From Chloroflexota bacterium (GTDB taxonomy: Bacteria > Chloroflexota > Anaerolineae > SpSt-313), in the NCBI GenBank assembly GCA_029553955.1, contig JAKPJZ010000075.1:118702-182701 (forward strand): a stretch of 64,000 bases of DNA, written 5' to 3'. This document shows, piece by piece, positions 9,280-18,088 of this stretch (within the stretch, counting starts at the first letter, position 1; each line of letters begins with the position of its first letter). The notes beneath the pieces are model-generated. The model was not told where the DNA came from and made no database searches. It saw only the letters and a program-made list of their open reading frames with translations. The position numbers and the translations under genes were made by a program.

Positions 9280-10797
9280 ATGATCAGCGTGGAAGACCGA
9301 GAGAAGATCCGGCGAGCCTACTTCGTCGAAGGCAAGGGGCTGCGGCAGATTGCCAGAGAGCTGCACGTGGCCCGCAAGACTGTGCTCAAGGCCATCGAGT
9401 CGGCGGAACCTGAGACGTACACGCTGAGCCAACCTCGACCGGCGCCGATCCTTGGGCCGTACAAGCAACGTATCGACGAGTTGCTGGCAGAGAACAGCAA
9501 ACTGCCACGAAAGCAGCGCTATACCAGCCACAAGATCTTCGAGCAGATCGTGAAGGCCGGCTACCAGGGTGCCGAGTCGACGGTGCGCGGGTACATCGGC
9601 CAGCGACGGAAAGACAAGAAACGGCCCAAGGTCTATCTGCCGCTCGAGTTCGATCCGGGGACCGACGCCCAGGTGGATTGGGGCGAGGCGCTGGCCGAGA
9701 TCGCGGGCGTACTCGTTACGGTGCAGGTCTTCTTTATGCGCCTCTGCTACTCGCGGCGGCTGTTCCTGATGGCCTTCCCGGCCCAGAAGCAGGAAGCCTT
9801 CTTCGAAGGGCATGTGCAAGCGTTCCATTTCTTCCAGGGCGTGCCACACCGCATCGCCTATGACAATCTCAAGGCTGCGGTGCAGAAGGTCCTGGAGGGG
9901 CACACACGGCAGGAGCAACAGGCCTTCATCGCTTTTCGCAGTCACTACTTGTTCGAGAGTCACTTCTGTACCCCAGGCCAGGGCCATGAGAAGGGCGGCG
10001 TCGAGCATGGCGTTGGCTTTGGACGACGCAACTTTATGGTGCCCATCCCGAAGGTGGCCTCTTTTGCCGAGCTCAATGCGCTGTTGTTGGCCGAATGTCT
10101 GAAGGACGACGCGCGCCAGGTCGATGGCCAGCCGGTGACCATCGGCGAGGCCTGGGAACTGGAGCGCCCGTCGTTGCGGCCACTGCCGGGCAGAGACTAT
10201 CAGTGCTGTGTCACCCGCGCGGTGTCTCTCACGCCATACGGCCAGGTCGAGTTCGAAAGCAACCGCTACTCGGTACCGGCGGACAAGGCGCAACTGCATC
10301 TGGCGCTCAGGGCCTACCCGTTTCGTATCGACATCCTGTCCAAGGATGCCATTATCGCCAGCCATGCTCGCTGCTACCGCAAGAACCAGGACGTCTTCGA
10401 CCCGTTGCACTATCTGCCGCTCCTGGAGCAGCGCCCAGGCGCCTTCCAGCATGCCAAGCCGATGCGTCGTTGGCGGGAGACCTGGCCACCGGTCTACGAG
10501 AAGTTGCTGGCCAAGCTGCAGGCGGAAGAGAAAGATGGCCAGGGCGTGCGCGAGTTCGTACGCATCCTCAGGTTGCACGAACAGTACCCAGCCGGCCTGG
10601 TCGAGCAGGCCGTAAGACAAGCCCTGGAGTATGGCTGCATCCACGCCGACGGCGTCGCCCTGTGCCTGCGGCAGATGCAGCAGCCTGGAGCGATGATGCC
10701 GGCACTGGATCTGGCCGCCCATCCACGCTTGGCCAGCGAGATCGCGCCGCCGGACCTCCACTGCTATGAGCAGTTGCTGAGTGCAGCCGGGAGGTGA
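9280..10797 (+). CDS. istA: IS21 transposase IstA
   Basis: The 505-aa transposase cuts and joins the element ends. An N-terminal helix-turn-helix (LRQIARELHVARKTVLKAIE) is followed by a second DNA-binding segment and an RNase-H-like DDE catalytic core, whose first Asp lies in DAQVDWGEA; the region RIAYDNLKAAV probably carries the second. The C-terminal part includes YGQVEFESNRYSVP, common to IstA proteins. ATG 9280 has GGAGG just upstream and gives the usual N-terminus; an upstream ATG at 9262 is less likely. The stop overlaps the istB region as GTGA (10794-10797). Length is normal for the family and the frame is intact. Confidence 0.93.
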   Translation: MISVEDREKIRRAYFVEGKGLRQIARELHVARKTVLKAIESAEPETYTLSQPRPAPILGPYKQRIDELLAENSKLPRKQRYTSHKIFEQIVKAGYQGAESTVRGYIGQRRKDKKRPKVYLPLEFDPGTDAQVDWGEALAEIAGVLVTVQVFFMRLCYSRRLFLMAFPAQKQEAFFEGHVQAFHFFQGVPHRIAYDNLKAAVQKVLEGHTRQEQQAFIAFRSHYLFESHFCTPGQGHEKGGVEHGVGFGRRNFMVPIPKVASFAELNALLLAECLKDDARQVDGQPVTIGEAWELERPSLRPLPGRDYQCCVTRAVSLTPYGQVEFESNRYSVPADKAQLHLALRAYPFRIDILSKDAIIASHARCYRKNQDVFDPLHYLPLLEQRPGAFQHAKPMRRWRETWPPVYEKLLAKLQAEEKDGQGVREFVRILRLHEQYPAGLVEQAVRQALEYGCIHADGVALCLRQMQQPGAMMPALDLAAHPRLASEIAPPDLHCYEQLLSAAGR

Positions 10798-10799
10798 GC

Positions 10800-11570
10800 A
10801 TGGAAGCCAATCTGCTCTTGGAGAGCTACCTCAAAGATCTGCGCCTGCCTGGTTTCCTGCGCAACTATCGCATGTTCGCCAAGGATGCTGCCCAGGCGAA
10901 CCTGGGCTATGACCGCTACCTGCTCTCGTTGGCCGAACAGGAGATCATGCAACGAGACAAGAACCGTCAGGCTCGACTCATCAAGCTGGCCCGCTTCCCG
11001 CTGCTCAAGGAGTTGGCCGACTTTGACTTCAGCTGCGTGCCCAGCCTGAGCAAGCCGCGGGTGCTCGACCTGGCCCAGGGTGGCTACATCCGCCAGGCCG
11101 AGCCGATCCTGATGGTGGGCAACCCCGGCCTGGGCAAGACGCACCTGGCGACCGCATTGGCCATCGCTGCCTGCCGGCAGGGCTTTAAGGTGCGCTTCTA
11201 CAATGCCGCGGCGCTCGTCAATGACCTGCTGCAAGCCGAGGACGAGCACCGCGTGCCCAAGTTGCTCAACGCGGCGCTCAAGCAGCGCCTGATCGTCCTG
11301 GACGAGTTGGGTTTCATTCCCTTCTCGGCCACTGGTGCCCACCTGATCTTCCAGTTCTGCTCGGCGCTGTACCAGCGGGTGGCGCTGATCATCACGACCA
11401 ACCTGCGCTTCGCCGACTGGACGCAGGTCTTTGGCGATGAGCGGCTGACGGCGGCGCTGCTCGACCGATTGACGCACAAGGCGCACATCCTGGAGTTCAG
11501 CGGCGCCGAGTCCTACCGCTTCCGGGAACGCCTGCAACGCGAGGCCGCCGAAGGCGAGGGCCGGGCCTGA
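10800..11570 (+). CDS. istB: IS21 helper ATPase IstB
   Basis: A 256-aa AAA+ ATPase that selects target DNA and stimulates IstA. The Walker A motif GNPGLGKTHLATALA lies near residue 105 and Walker B LIVLDELGF near 165, with a sensor-like IITTNLRFADW after it. Length is normal for IstB. ATG 10800 has GGGAGG five bases upstream; the GTG at 10794 overlapping the istA stop is the alternative. A very strong hairpin starts at the base after the stop codon. Confidence 0.93.
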   Translation: MEANLLLESYLKDLRLPGFLRNYRMFAKDAAQANLGYDRYLLSLAEQEIMQRDKNRQARLIKLARFPLLKELADFDFSCVPSLSKPRVLDLAQGGYIRQAEPILMVGNPGLGKTHLATALAIAACRQGFKVRFYNAAALVNDLLQAEDEHRVPKLLNAALKQRLIVLDELGFIPFSATGAHLIFQFCSALYQRVALIITTNLRFADWTQVFGDERLTAALLDRLTHKAHILEFSGAESYRFRERLQREAAEGEGRA

Positions 11571-11619
11571 TGGACAAGTGGACAACTCTCCGGTGCCCTC
11601 CGAGTTGCCCACTTGTCCA
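11571..11619 (+). terminator. Long hairpin directly after istB
   Basis: The stem begins TGGACAAGTGG at 11571 and pairs through 11588 with 11602-11619, ending CCCACTTGTCCA; 17 of 18 pairs match, around a 13-base loop. It starts at the base after the istB stop and lies inside the IS. There is no T-run, so it may act as an mRNA 3' end or as protection from outside transcription. Confidence 0.6.
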
Positions 11620-11738
11620 CAGCCCCTACTGCTGCGGCAGCGGGTGGTTCCCTTTTCGAGCATCAAGTGGTTCCCTTTTCAATCATCGGAGTACGAAGCC
11701 AGAGGCCAAAGTGGTTCCCTTTTCGATTGACAAAAACA

Positions 11739-12215
11739 AAACTCGGCGTTGGCTCAAGCATCGAGCGTGCCCATGGCATAGCTGCTGCCTACCTTTCTGA
11801 TACCTGCTGGAACAGACAGCGCCCGCCGCCCACTGGCTAACTGGGCTGCAAGCTCATCTGAAGCACGAACGACCTGAGTGACGGCCAAAGGATGTTGGCG
11901 AACGCCGGGAGCTCTTCCTGCAGGAGTGCGGCCACATCCTTGCGTGACCGCGTAAGCGCCTCCCGCTGCCATCGTCCAATGGCCAAGGATCTTGCTCAAG
12001 GACATGGCCGCGCTTACAACGAGCCCAGTGGGAGTGCATGCGTCCCGATTTCGGCTCGGGCCCTTATCAACCACAGCATGCAACGCGTCAATCACCCGAC
12101 AGAGGGACTCCGCGATGCCCAGGTGGGAGCGCGCGATCGGTCATGGAGACTGGCGGCGTGGCGGAGTGGAGAATGCACGAGATGTGCAGGGGCCGGGCGC
12201 GGACGAGAGCTTCCT
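11739..12215. other. Intergenic stretch with no recognised gene
   Basis: This is the 477 bases between the IS21 right end and the broken FAD gene. A minus-strand frame (11754-12095) is open for 113 codons and starts MIDALHAVVDKGP, but it has no SD, no domain I recognise, and a neighbouring frame reads equally protein-like (ALTRSRKDVAALLQEELP). It is probably the remnant of a decayed gene at the end of the adjacent operon. Confidence 0.4.
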
Positions 12216-13781
12216 TCAACACCAAGGCTTCTCTGCGGCCGCGTTCTTGCCTGCAATCTGTCCGAAGATGATGATCTCGGCGATATTCCCGCCCGCTTGG
12301 TAGGCAAAGGAGAAGATGGATCCCAACTCACCGACGCAATAGAGCCTGGGAATCGGGTGCCCGAAGACGCTGATCGCTTGCGCCCTGGCGTTCTTGATTG
12401 GGCCGCCTTCGGTGTTGGGGCCCCCTGGGTATTCAGCAATGGCATAGAAAGGAGGCGAGGACAGCGCGCCCAGCGAGGTTGCGTCACGGCCGAACTCTGG
12501 GTCGCTTCCACTTCTCGAACACTCGTTGAACCTCATGATGGTACTGGCGAGTGTTGCCGGTTCCATCCTGCGTTTGTTGTCAGGATGTGCAGCAACTGCG
12601 CCAGCCAGCTCCTCAATCGTATCACCCTTGAGGATCCAGCCCTTGGCGATCTCGGCCTGGTTGTCACTGCTCCATTTGTAGATTCCTACGACCTCGGCGC
12701 CGAAGACCCTTGAGGTAACGGGACCTCTCTGCCTAACCCGCTCGTCAAAGATGAACCAACTCGGGATGCGCGGGTACTCAAGCCGGGTGATGTCGTAGGC
12801 GACGACTTGGTTGTAGAACTGGTAGCGTTCTGGATCCCGACTGGCGTAGCACTCGTTGATGTAGCGCCTACCATAGTTGTCGACCAGGAGTCGACCCGCC
12901 GAGTCTATGTCGCACATAATGCCGGTGCCAATCTCTCTCGCGATCGGGCCACCAGCGACCACACGGGCTGCCACATGTGGCATATGACCAAGGGCTGCAC
13001 CAGCCCCCATGGCCATGCGAAGGCCATCACCAGTGTTGGCGGGATTGCCCATAAAGGTCCAGCCCCAGCCCGGCAGAAAGGCAGACACCAACTCCTGATC
13101 GTACTCGAACCCCCCGGTGGCGAGCACAACTGCTCTGCGCGCCTTGATGTTGATCTCTTTGCCGCCTTGCTCGGCCACCACGCCGACAATCTCGCCAGCA
13201 GGGTTGGCAATGAGCCGCTTCCCTGGAGTCTCCCAGAGCACGCCCGTCTCGCGGCAGGCCACTGCATCGGTCAGAAGCTTGAAGAGAGCAATCCCTCTGC
13301 CTGCAACGCAGAAGATGCCATAGCTCTGTGCGCCGGGGAACTGGGGAAAGGCGGGGCTGGGAACGGCCTCGTGCTTGAACTCAACCGGTCCGAGCGAGGC
13401 AAGCCAAGCCTTCGTCCCGACAACGCCCTTGCCCCATGCGTCTGAGATCTCTTCGGCAAGGGCCTTCGGATAGTGGGGGTAGATATGGCCTGGATCGCCG
13501 TATCCTTGAGGCAGGCCCACGCCGTAGGCGACAGCCCTCAGGTACGCGGCAGCTTCCTTGGCATCGCTCGCAAGGTGGATCAGACCACCACACATTCTGG
13601 TGTTTGGCGTGTGTCTGTCCTAAGCCTGCTTCTCGATGAGCAATACCTCAGCGCCGGCGTCGCGAGCGGCGATGGCCGTGACCGCACCCGCGCCCCCGTA
13701 TCCAACGACCACCACATCGGCTTCGTAGTCCCATTGAGACAGCGAGGCATGCTTCTCTGCGTTTTCTGGACGGTGTGACAC
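12216..13781 (-). pseudogene. FAD-binding dehydrogenase (fumarate-reductase-flavoprotein fold), broken by one amber codon
   Basis: Reading from GTG 13781 (SD GAGGAG seven bases upstream) the frame encodes DVVVVGYGGAGAVTAIAARD, a Rossmann FAD motif, then EKQA and a TAG at 13620-13622 (codon 54). The same frame goes on with DRHTPNTRMCGGLIHLAS and stays open to 12216. Homologous flavoproteins (fumarate reductase/succinate dehydrogenase and 3-ketosteroid dehydrogenase superfamily) end with a second flavin contact like the VGELGSIFSFAYQAGGNIAE seen here. Without the stop the product would be 521 aa, a normal length. A one-base change (for example GAG to TAG) explains the lesion. The substrate is unknown. 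It is the last gene of the decayed operon, 34 bases after kbl. Confidence 0.82.
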
Positions 13782-13814
13782 GACAACACTCCTCGAGCCC
13801 CCTCTTGCCCGCTG

Positions 13815-15110
13815 TCAGACGATTGTGCCTAATTCCCGACCGATCTTGGAGAAGGCTTCGAGGCCTTTGTCCAGGTCCTCGTGGCTGTGGGCGGCGGAGA
13901 GTATGACCCGGATGCGAGCCTTGCCTTTGGGCACTACCGGATAGCCCTTGGCCAAGGCCAACACGCCTTCATCGAACAGGCGCCGCGAGAAGTGCTGAGC
14001 CAGCGGTGCCTCGCCAAGCATCACGGGAGTGATCGGCGTCTCGCTGTTTCCAACGTCAAAGCCTAAGTGGGTGGACACAATTAGGTTGACATCGAGCCAC
14101 TGCCATGCCGCTTTGGCTTGCTGCAGCAGAGGCTGCACGCCCAGCGCCGCGTGTCAACAGAATTCTGTCCACCCACTTAGTCGTCTCATCTCGCCCCTAA
14201 AATAGCGTGTGTTCTCCCAGAGTCTATCGACGAGATCTGTAGACGTCTCCAGGATGTCGACAGCTGCGATGCACGCCGCGGTATCGGCAGGTGTGAGGGC
14301 GCTGGAGAAGACGAATGGGCGGCCTCGCTGCTTCAGCCATTCCACGATCTCCTTCCGAGCAGCGGTGTAGCCGCCTACGACTCCAAATGCCTTCGAGAGA
14401 GTCCCGACTTCGACGTCTACTTTGCCATGCAGCCCAAAGTGATCCACAACGCCACGCCCACCGTGCCCCAGGACTCCCTCTCCGTGCGCATCGTCCACGA
14501 TGAGCAGCAAGTCGTGCCGGCTGGCGACATCGGCCAGAGCTGGGAGTGGTGCGATATCCCCATCCATGGAGAAGACGCCGTCAGTGACGAGGAAGCCTCT
14601 GCGATACAGCGGCTCTTTTCGGACAACGTCCTCCAGCGCTTGTGGATCGTTGTGCTCGTAGGGCACGACCTTGGCCCTCGACAACCGCGCCCCATCGATG
14701 ATGCTCGCATGGTTGAGCCTATCTGAAAAGATCACGTCGCCTTCGCCGGCGAGAGCGGCGACAGTGCCAACGTTGGCATTGTAACCAGACTGGAAGAGGA
14801 CCGCCGCCTCCGCGGCTTTGAAGTGCGCGAGGCGCTTCTCCAGTTCCACATGCAGGGCCAATGTGCCAGCATTGGTCCGCGTGCCCTCCGGGCCAACGCC
14901 GAGCTCATCTATGGCCTTTTTTGCCGCCTGCTTCAGATAGGGATGGTTGGCCAACCCTAGGTAGTTGTTGGTACAGAAGTTGAGGACCGATCTTCCATCG
15001 GCAACAATCCATGGCCCCTGAGGCGACGAGATGGTGCGCAGATTAATGTATAGGCCCTGCTGCCTGAGCGACTCGAGTTCATCGGTAATCCACCGAAGCT
15101 GCACTGCCAT
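13815..15110 (-). pseudogene. kbl: 2-amino-3-ketobutyrate CoA ligase / glycine C-acetyltransferase, split by a miniature element
   Basis: The N-terminal 311 codons and the C-terminal part are both well conserved. Visible are TNNYLGLANHP, the PLP contacts DDAHGEGVLGHGG and the lysine motif GTLSKAFGVVGGY; the C-terminal part ends with KGYPVVPKGKARIRV. KBL is a PLP enzyme that cleaves 2-amino-3-ketobutyrate with CoA into glycine and acetyl-CoA in threonine breakdown. A 112-bp element sits at 14066-14177 in the CTA codon for Leu311. With its TA duplication it adds 114 bases, so the frame is kept, but it brings one TGA. Removing it restores EMRRLGFDVGNSETP and a 393-aa protein of normal length. 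The ATG at 15110 has GGAGG six bases upstream. Confidence 0.9.
14066..14177 (-). mobile_element. 112-bp IS630-derived miniature element, copy 1 (in kbl)
   Basis: The element runs from AGTGGGTGGACACAATTAGG to ..GAATTCTGTCCACCCACT and is flanked by TA at 14064-14065 and 14178-14179. The terminal inverted repeats of about 27 bp differ only in a short central part (CAATTAG versus GAATTCT). It is identical over all 112 bases to copy 2, in the opposite orientation. It codes for no protein; read in the kbl frame it gives 38 codons with one TGA. Confidence 0.93.
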
Positions 15111-15145
15111 AGTCTTCCTCCAATCGGGTGACTGGCGCGCATGCG

Positions 15146-16093
15146 CTAATCGCCCCGCTGCAGCGTGGAACCAGCGAGCCCGCTGAAGAATGCGCGCTTG
15201 GCCCCAGATAGCAGAATGTCGGGATCGGCATCGGCACTGGGTCTGACCTCCAAGCTAACGACGGGCTTCCCATACGGGAAAGGGCCCGCCTTACTGAAGC
15301 AGCGGCTCTGAACAGTATCCAGGAATCGTGTGATGTCGGGCAGGCCGAATTCGGATCCCGGCAGGCCGAACCGCGGATGCTGGTCTCCGTATTCGGGCCT
15401 GGAGGGGTCGCAAACCAGCGTGTTTGCCACGTGAGCATGGGTCACCATGCCTCCCAGCAGGCCTGCGGCCTCTTCAAAGGTCTCTCCCAGCAGAGCGACG
15501 TGGGACATGTCGAGCGTCACGTCAGTGAGCATGCCTTGCTCTCTGGCCTCGGCTACCGCGGCAACCGCATCTGCGGTCGGCCCGATAAGCCGCTTGAGTT
15601 GCACGTCTCTGTCGGCTGGCTCGAGCGTGAGTACGAGGCGATAGTCGACTGCATGCTGGCAGGCGTAGTCCGACAGAGCGGCAAGGGAAGTGCGAAGGGC
15701 ATTGAGTGCCTCTTCTTTCCTGCCGTTTCCCGGGTCTTTGCCACTCATATACACGAGTGCTCTGGACCCAATGGAATATGCGAAATCTATCGCCAATTGC
15801 ATGCCAGTCACCGCGGCTTTCCGGATTGCTGGATCGAGCGAAGAAAGATCCCAGCCCAGCCGGACGCAAGCTGGCCCGGCGCAAGCGATGACGTCCATGC
15901 CCGCATCCTGGATAATCCTCTGTATCTTGGGCCAGTAGCTAGTATCGGCGACGTACTGTACCTCTACAGCATCCCAGGTGGTATCCCTTGCCACAAGAGC
16001 AAGGCGCTGCAGGAGAAGATCTGGATCGCTACGAACCTCAGGATAGGAGCTATAGATCACCAGACCTGTCTTGAACGGGTAGCTGCCTTCCAT
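15146..16093 (-). CDS. Sugar phosphate isomerase/epimerase-like TIM barrel protein
   Basis: A 315-aa protein of the AP-endonuclease-2/xylose-isomerase-like TIM-barrel superfamily, whose members isomerise or epimerise sugars using a divalent metal. Barrel-strand ends with likely metal ligands are seen at DAVEVQYV, RLVLTLEPAD, DVTLDMSHVALLGE and THAHVANTL. The ATG at 16093 follows a purine-rich GAAAGG. It is the first intact gene downstream of the IS630-like element, 27 bases from the IS left end, and was probably once transcribed from the liv genes. The kbl start follows after 35 bases. The substrate is unknown. Confidence 0.75.
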   Translation of the reverse strand: MEGSYPFKTGLVIYSSYPEVRSDPDLLLQRLALVARDTTWDAVEVQYVADTSYWPKIQRIIQDAGMDVIACAGPACVRLGWDLSSLDPAIRKAAVTGMQLAIDFAYSIGSRALVYMSGKDPGNGRKEEALNALRTSLAALSDYACQHAVDYRLVLTLEPADRDVQLKRLIGPTADAVAAVAEAREQGMLTDVTLDMSHVALLGETFEEAAGLLGGMVTHAHVANTLVCDPSRPEYGDQHPRFGLPGSEFGLPDITRFLDTVQSRCFSKAGPFPYGKPVVSLEVRPSADADPDILLSGAKRAFFSGLAGSTLQRGD

Positions 16094-16120
16094 AGTCCCG
16101 ACCTTTCCTCTGGCTGTCTA

Positions 16121-17283
16121 GGTAGCTGGACAGAATTCTGTTGACATGTGGCACTTGGCGTGTATCCTCTGTTGGAGGAGGCCAAGGCGCATGGCGGTGA
16201 TCCGATTGAGTTGGCGGGCGCGTCAGACACTGCGCCGGATCGCCCGTTCTGACAGCGATGCCCGAGCCGTGCGGCGGGCTCAGGCCCTGCTCTGGCTGGA
16301 CGCGGGTGAGAGTGTAGCGGCTGTCGCCCAACGATTGGGTCTGAGCCGCTACGGCGTGTATCAAATCGTCGCCCGTTTTCTCTCCCGTGGCAGTGAACCG
16401 GTGGGCGAGCGGGTGCGGGATCGGGAACATCCGGGCCGTCCGGCCGCCAAGCGCCAGCAGGTGCGGCCGGTGCTGGAGGAGTTGCTCCAGCAGCCGCCCT
16501 CCCAGTACGGCTATCGTGCCTTCGCCTGGACCACGCCCATGCTGCGCCACCAGACTGAACGCCGACTGGGGAGGCCGCTGAGCGAGCGCACGCTGCGTCG
16601 GGCGCTGCGGGATCTGGACTACCGCTACAAGCGTCCCCGCTATGGCTTGGCTCGCCGCGCCCCCACTTGGCGGCAGGTAAAAGGGGGCTCCAGCGAGGGC
16701 TGAAGGGGCGCCGACGCACCGTGCTGCTGTTCATCGACCAGAAGACGGTCAACGAGGTGCCGCCCTTGCGGGCGATGTGGGCACCTATCGGCACCCAGGC
16801 GCGCGTGCCCATCGTGGCGGCCCACGACGTGCGGGTGCTCAACTGCGTGCTGAGCATCCAGAGTGGCGATGCGGTGTTGCACCTCTCGGAACGGTACCGC
16901 TCGGCTGATTTCCAGGCCATCCTGCACCTGGTGCGCAGCCACTGGCGGGGCTGGCACATCGTGTTGTTTCTCGACAAACATCCGGCACAGTGGGCGGTGG
17001 CTAGCCGCCAACTGGCCCGCCAGTTGGGCATCCAGCTGTGGTGGCTGCCTGCCGCCAGTCCCGAACTCAACGTGGTGGACCAGTTGTGGCGCAGAGTGAT
17101 CGATAAGGCGCTGGCCAACGAGCCCACGCCGACCTTGCAGGCGACCGTTGAGCGGCTGATGCAGCACATCCGGGACATGCGGCCCCAAGAGAGGCGCCGC
17201 CAAGCTGGCATTCTCTCGGATTCGTTCTGGTTGGCCAAGCTGCTCAAGTGATCACCTTGTCAACTGAATTGTGTCTACCCACT
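16121..17283 (+). mobile_element. IS630/Tc1-mariner-type insertion sequence (1,163 bp)
   Basis: The left end is GGTAGCTGGACAGAATTCTG from 16121; the right end, read inward on the minus strand, starts AGTGGGTAGACACAATTCAG from 17283. Both continue with TTGACA, giving imperfect inverted repeats of about 26 bp. TA dinucleotides at 16119-16120 and 17284-17285 are the target duplication of this superfamily. The element holds one transposase gene in two overlapping frames and lies between livF and the isomerase gene. Its first ~90 bases are clearly similar to the three 112-bp elements nearby. Confidence 0.9.
16191..17251 (+). CDS. IS630-like transposase in two frames (probable -1 frameshift)
   Basis: The first frame (16191-16703) encodes the DNA-binding part: RRIARSDSDARAVRRAQALL and the helix-turn-helix SVAAVAQRLGLSRYGVYQIV. 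The second frame (open from 16667 to 17251) encodes the catalytic part: LLFIDQ, then IVLFLDKHPAQW, then SPELNVVDQLWRRV. The last two acidic residues are 34 residues apart and the third is Asp, so the triad reads as DD34D, mariner-like rather than the usual DDE of IS630. The frames meet at AAAAGGGGGC (16679-16688), where a -1 slip joins them without loss of conserved sequence. ATG 16191 has GGAGGAGG ten bases upstream. It may be a true programmed frameshift or an inactivating mutation. Confidence 0.82.
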
Positions 17284-17305
17284 TAGTCTCGTTGTCGCCG
17301 TGCCG

Positions 17306-18088
17306 TCACTCGGCCATGCCAAGGTAGGCATCAACGACGCGTCTGTCTTGACGAAGGTCGTCACGGTTGCCCTCCAGCACGATAGTGCCGTTCTCAATCA
17401 CGTACCCTCGGCTGCAGAGCTCGAACGCGATGTCCACATTCTGCTCGACCAGCAGGATAGCAGTGCCTGAGTTACTCACCTGCCGAAGCACATCGTAGAC
17501 GCGGTCGACCACCTTGGGCGCAAGGCCCATTGAAGGCTCATCAACGAGCAGCATCTTCGGGTGAGCGATCAGCGCGCGTGCTAGTGCCAGCATCTGCTGT
17601 TCACCACCGCTAAGCGTCCCCGCCCTCTGCTTCCTCCTCGAAGATAGTTCCGGGAAAATGCTGTAGGCCTCCTTCAGGAGTAGAGGATCTCGATCTGTCC
17701 TCGTCCAGGATCCTACTATGAGGTTCTCGTGAACCGAGAGGTTCGGGAACACCTGGCGCCCTTCTGGAACCATGGCCAGACCGGCGCGTGCGATTTGCGA
17801 ACTGCCTAGTCCATTCAGAAGCCGACCTTCCAGCCGTATTTCACCAGCGAGGATCGAAACGAGTCCGAAGGCTGCTCTGAGCGCGGTCGTCTTGCCGGCT
17901 CCGTTGGCACCGACGAGCGCCACAGCCTCCCCCTTGCCGACGTAGAGCGAAATCCCCTTCAGGACCCGGATAGATCCGTAACCAGCGTGCAGGTTGCTGA
18001 TAGCAAAGATGCTATCGAGCGTTGATGCTCCCTGCTCGCCGCTCACCGAGATAGGCTTGGATGACGTTGGGATCCTTTCGGATTGCAT
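17306..18088 (-). CDS. livF: Branched-chain amino acid-type ABC transporter ATPase LivF
   Basis: A 260-aa ABC ATPase. Walker A is GANGAGKTTALRAAFG, the signature LSGGEQQMLALARAL and Walker B MLLVDEPSMGLAP. The sequence LLVEQNVDIAFELCSRGYVI is typical of LivF. It energises import by LivHM. The gene overlaps livG by 77 bases if the ATG at 18088 is used; internal starts would shorten this. The transporter is probably dead because livJ and livH are broken. The IS630-like element begins 22 bases past its stop. Confidence 0.9.
   Translation of the reverse strand: MQSERIPTSSKPISVSGEQGASTLDSIFAISNLHAGYGSIRVLKGISLYVGKGEAVALVGANGAGKTTALRAAFGLVSILAGEIRLEGRLLNGLGSSQIARAGLAMVPEGRQVFPNLSVHENLIVGSWTRTDRDPLLLKEAYSIFPELSSRRKQRAGTLSGGEQQMLALARALIAHPKMLLVDEPSMGLAPKVVDRVYDVLRQVSNSGTAILLVEQNVDIAFELCSRGYVIENGTIVLEGNRDDLRQDRRVVDAYLGMAE

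Larger units (their letters stand above)
9163..11738 (+). mobile_element. IS21-family insertion sequence (2,576 bp)
   Basis: The element holds istA and istB and has family-type ends. The left end starts TGTTTTTG at 9163 followed by AAAAGGGAACCA at 9178-9189; the right end is the mirror, with GTGGTTCCCTTTTC at 11711-11724 and CAAAAACA ending at 11738. The same internal motif recurs inside both ends, as is typical for IS21 transposase sites: GAAAAGGGAACCAC at 9211-9224 on the left, and GTGGTTCCCTTTTC at 11644-11657 and 11667-11680 on the right. I find no clear target duplication in the flanks (GACCGCT versus AAACTCGG). Both genes are open, so it may be active. Confidence 0.9.

Noticed and set aside
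9097..10761. 554-codon minus-strand frame opposite istA
   Set aside because: Mirror of a clear IS21 transposase; it has no SD and no domain.
13620..13622. TAG in the FAD gene read as pyrrolysine
   Set aside because: The family has no pyrrolysine, no pyl genes are visible, and the neighbouring MttB-family gene also lacks an in-frame TAG.
14154..15110. KBL fragment taken as a complete short enzyme
   Set aside because: The last seven residues (SGWTEFC) are element sequence and the true C-terminus lies beyond the insertion.
16057..17247. 396-codon minus-strand frame across the IS630-like element
   Set aside because: Antisense of the transposase; the IS ends and the triad fix the true strand.
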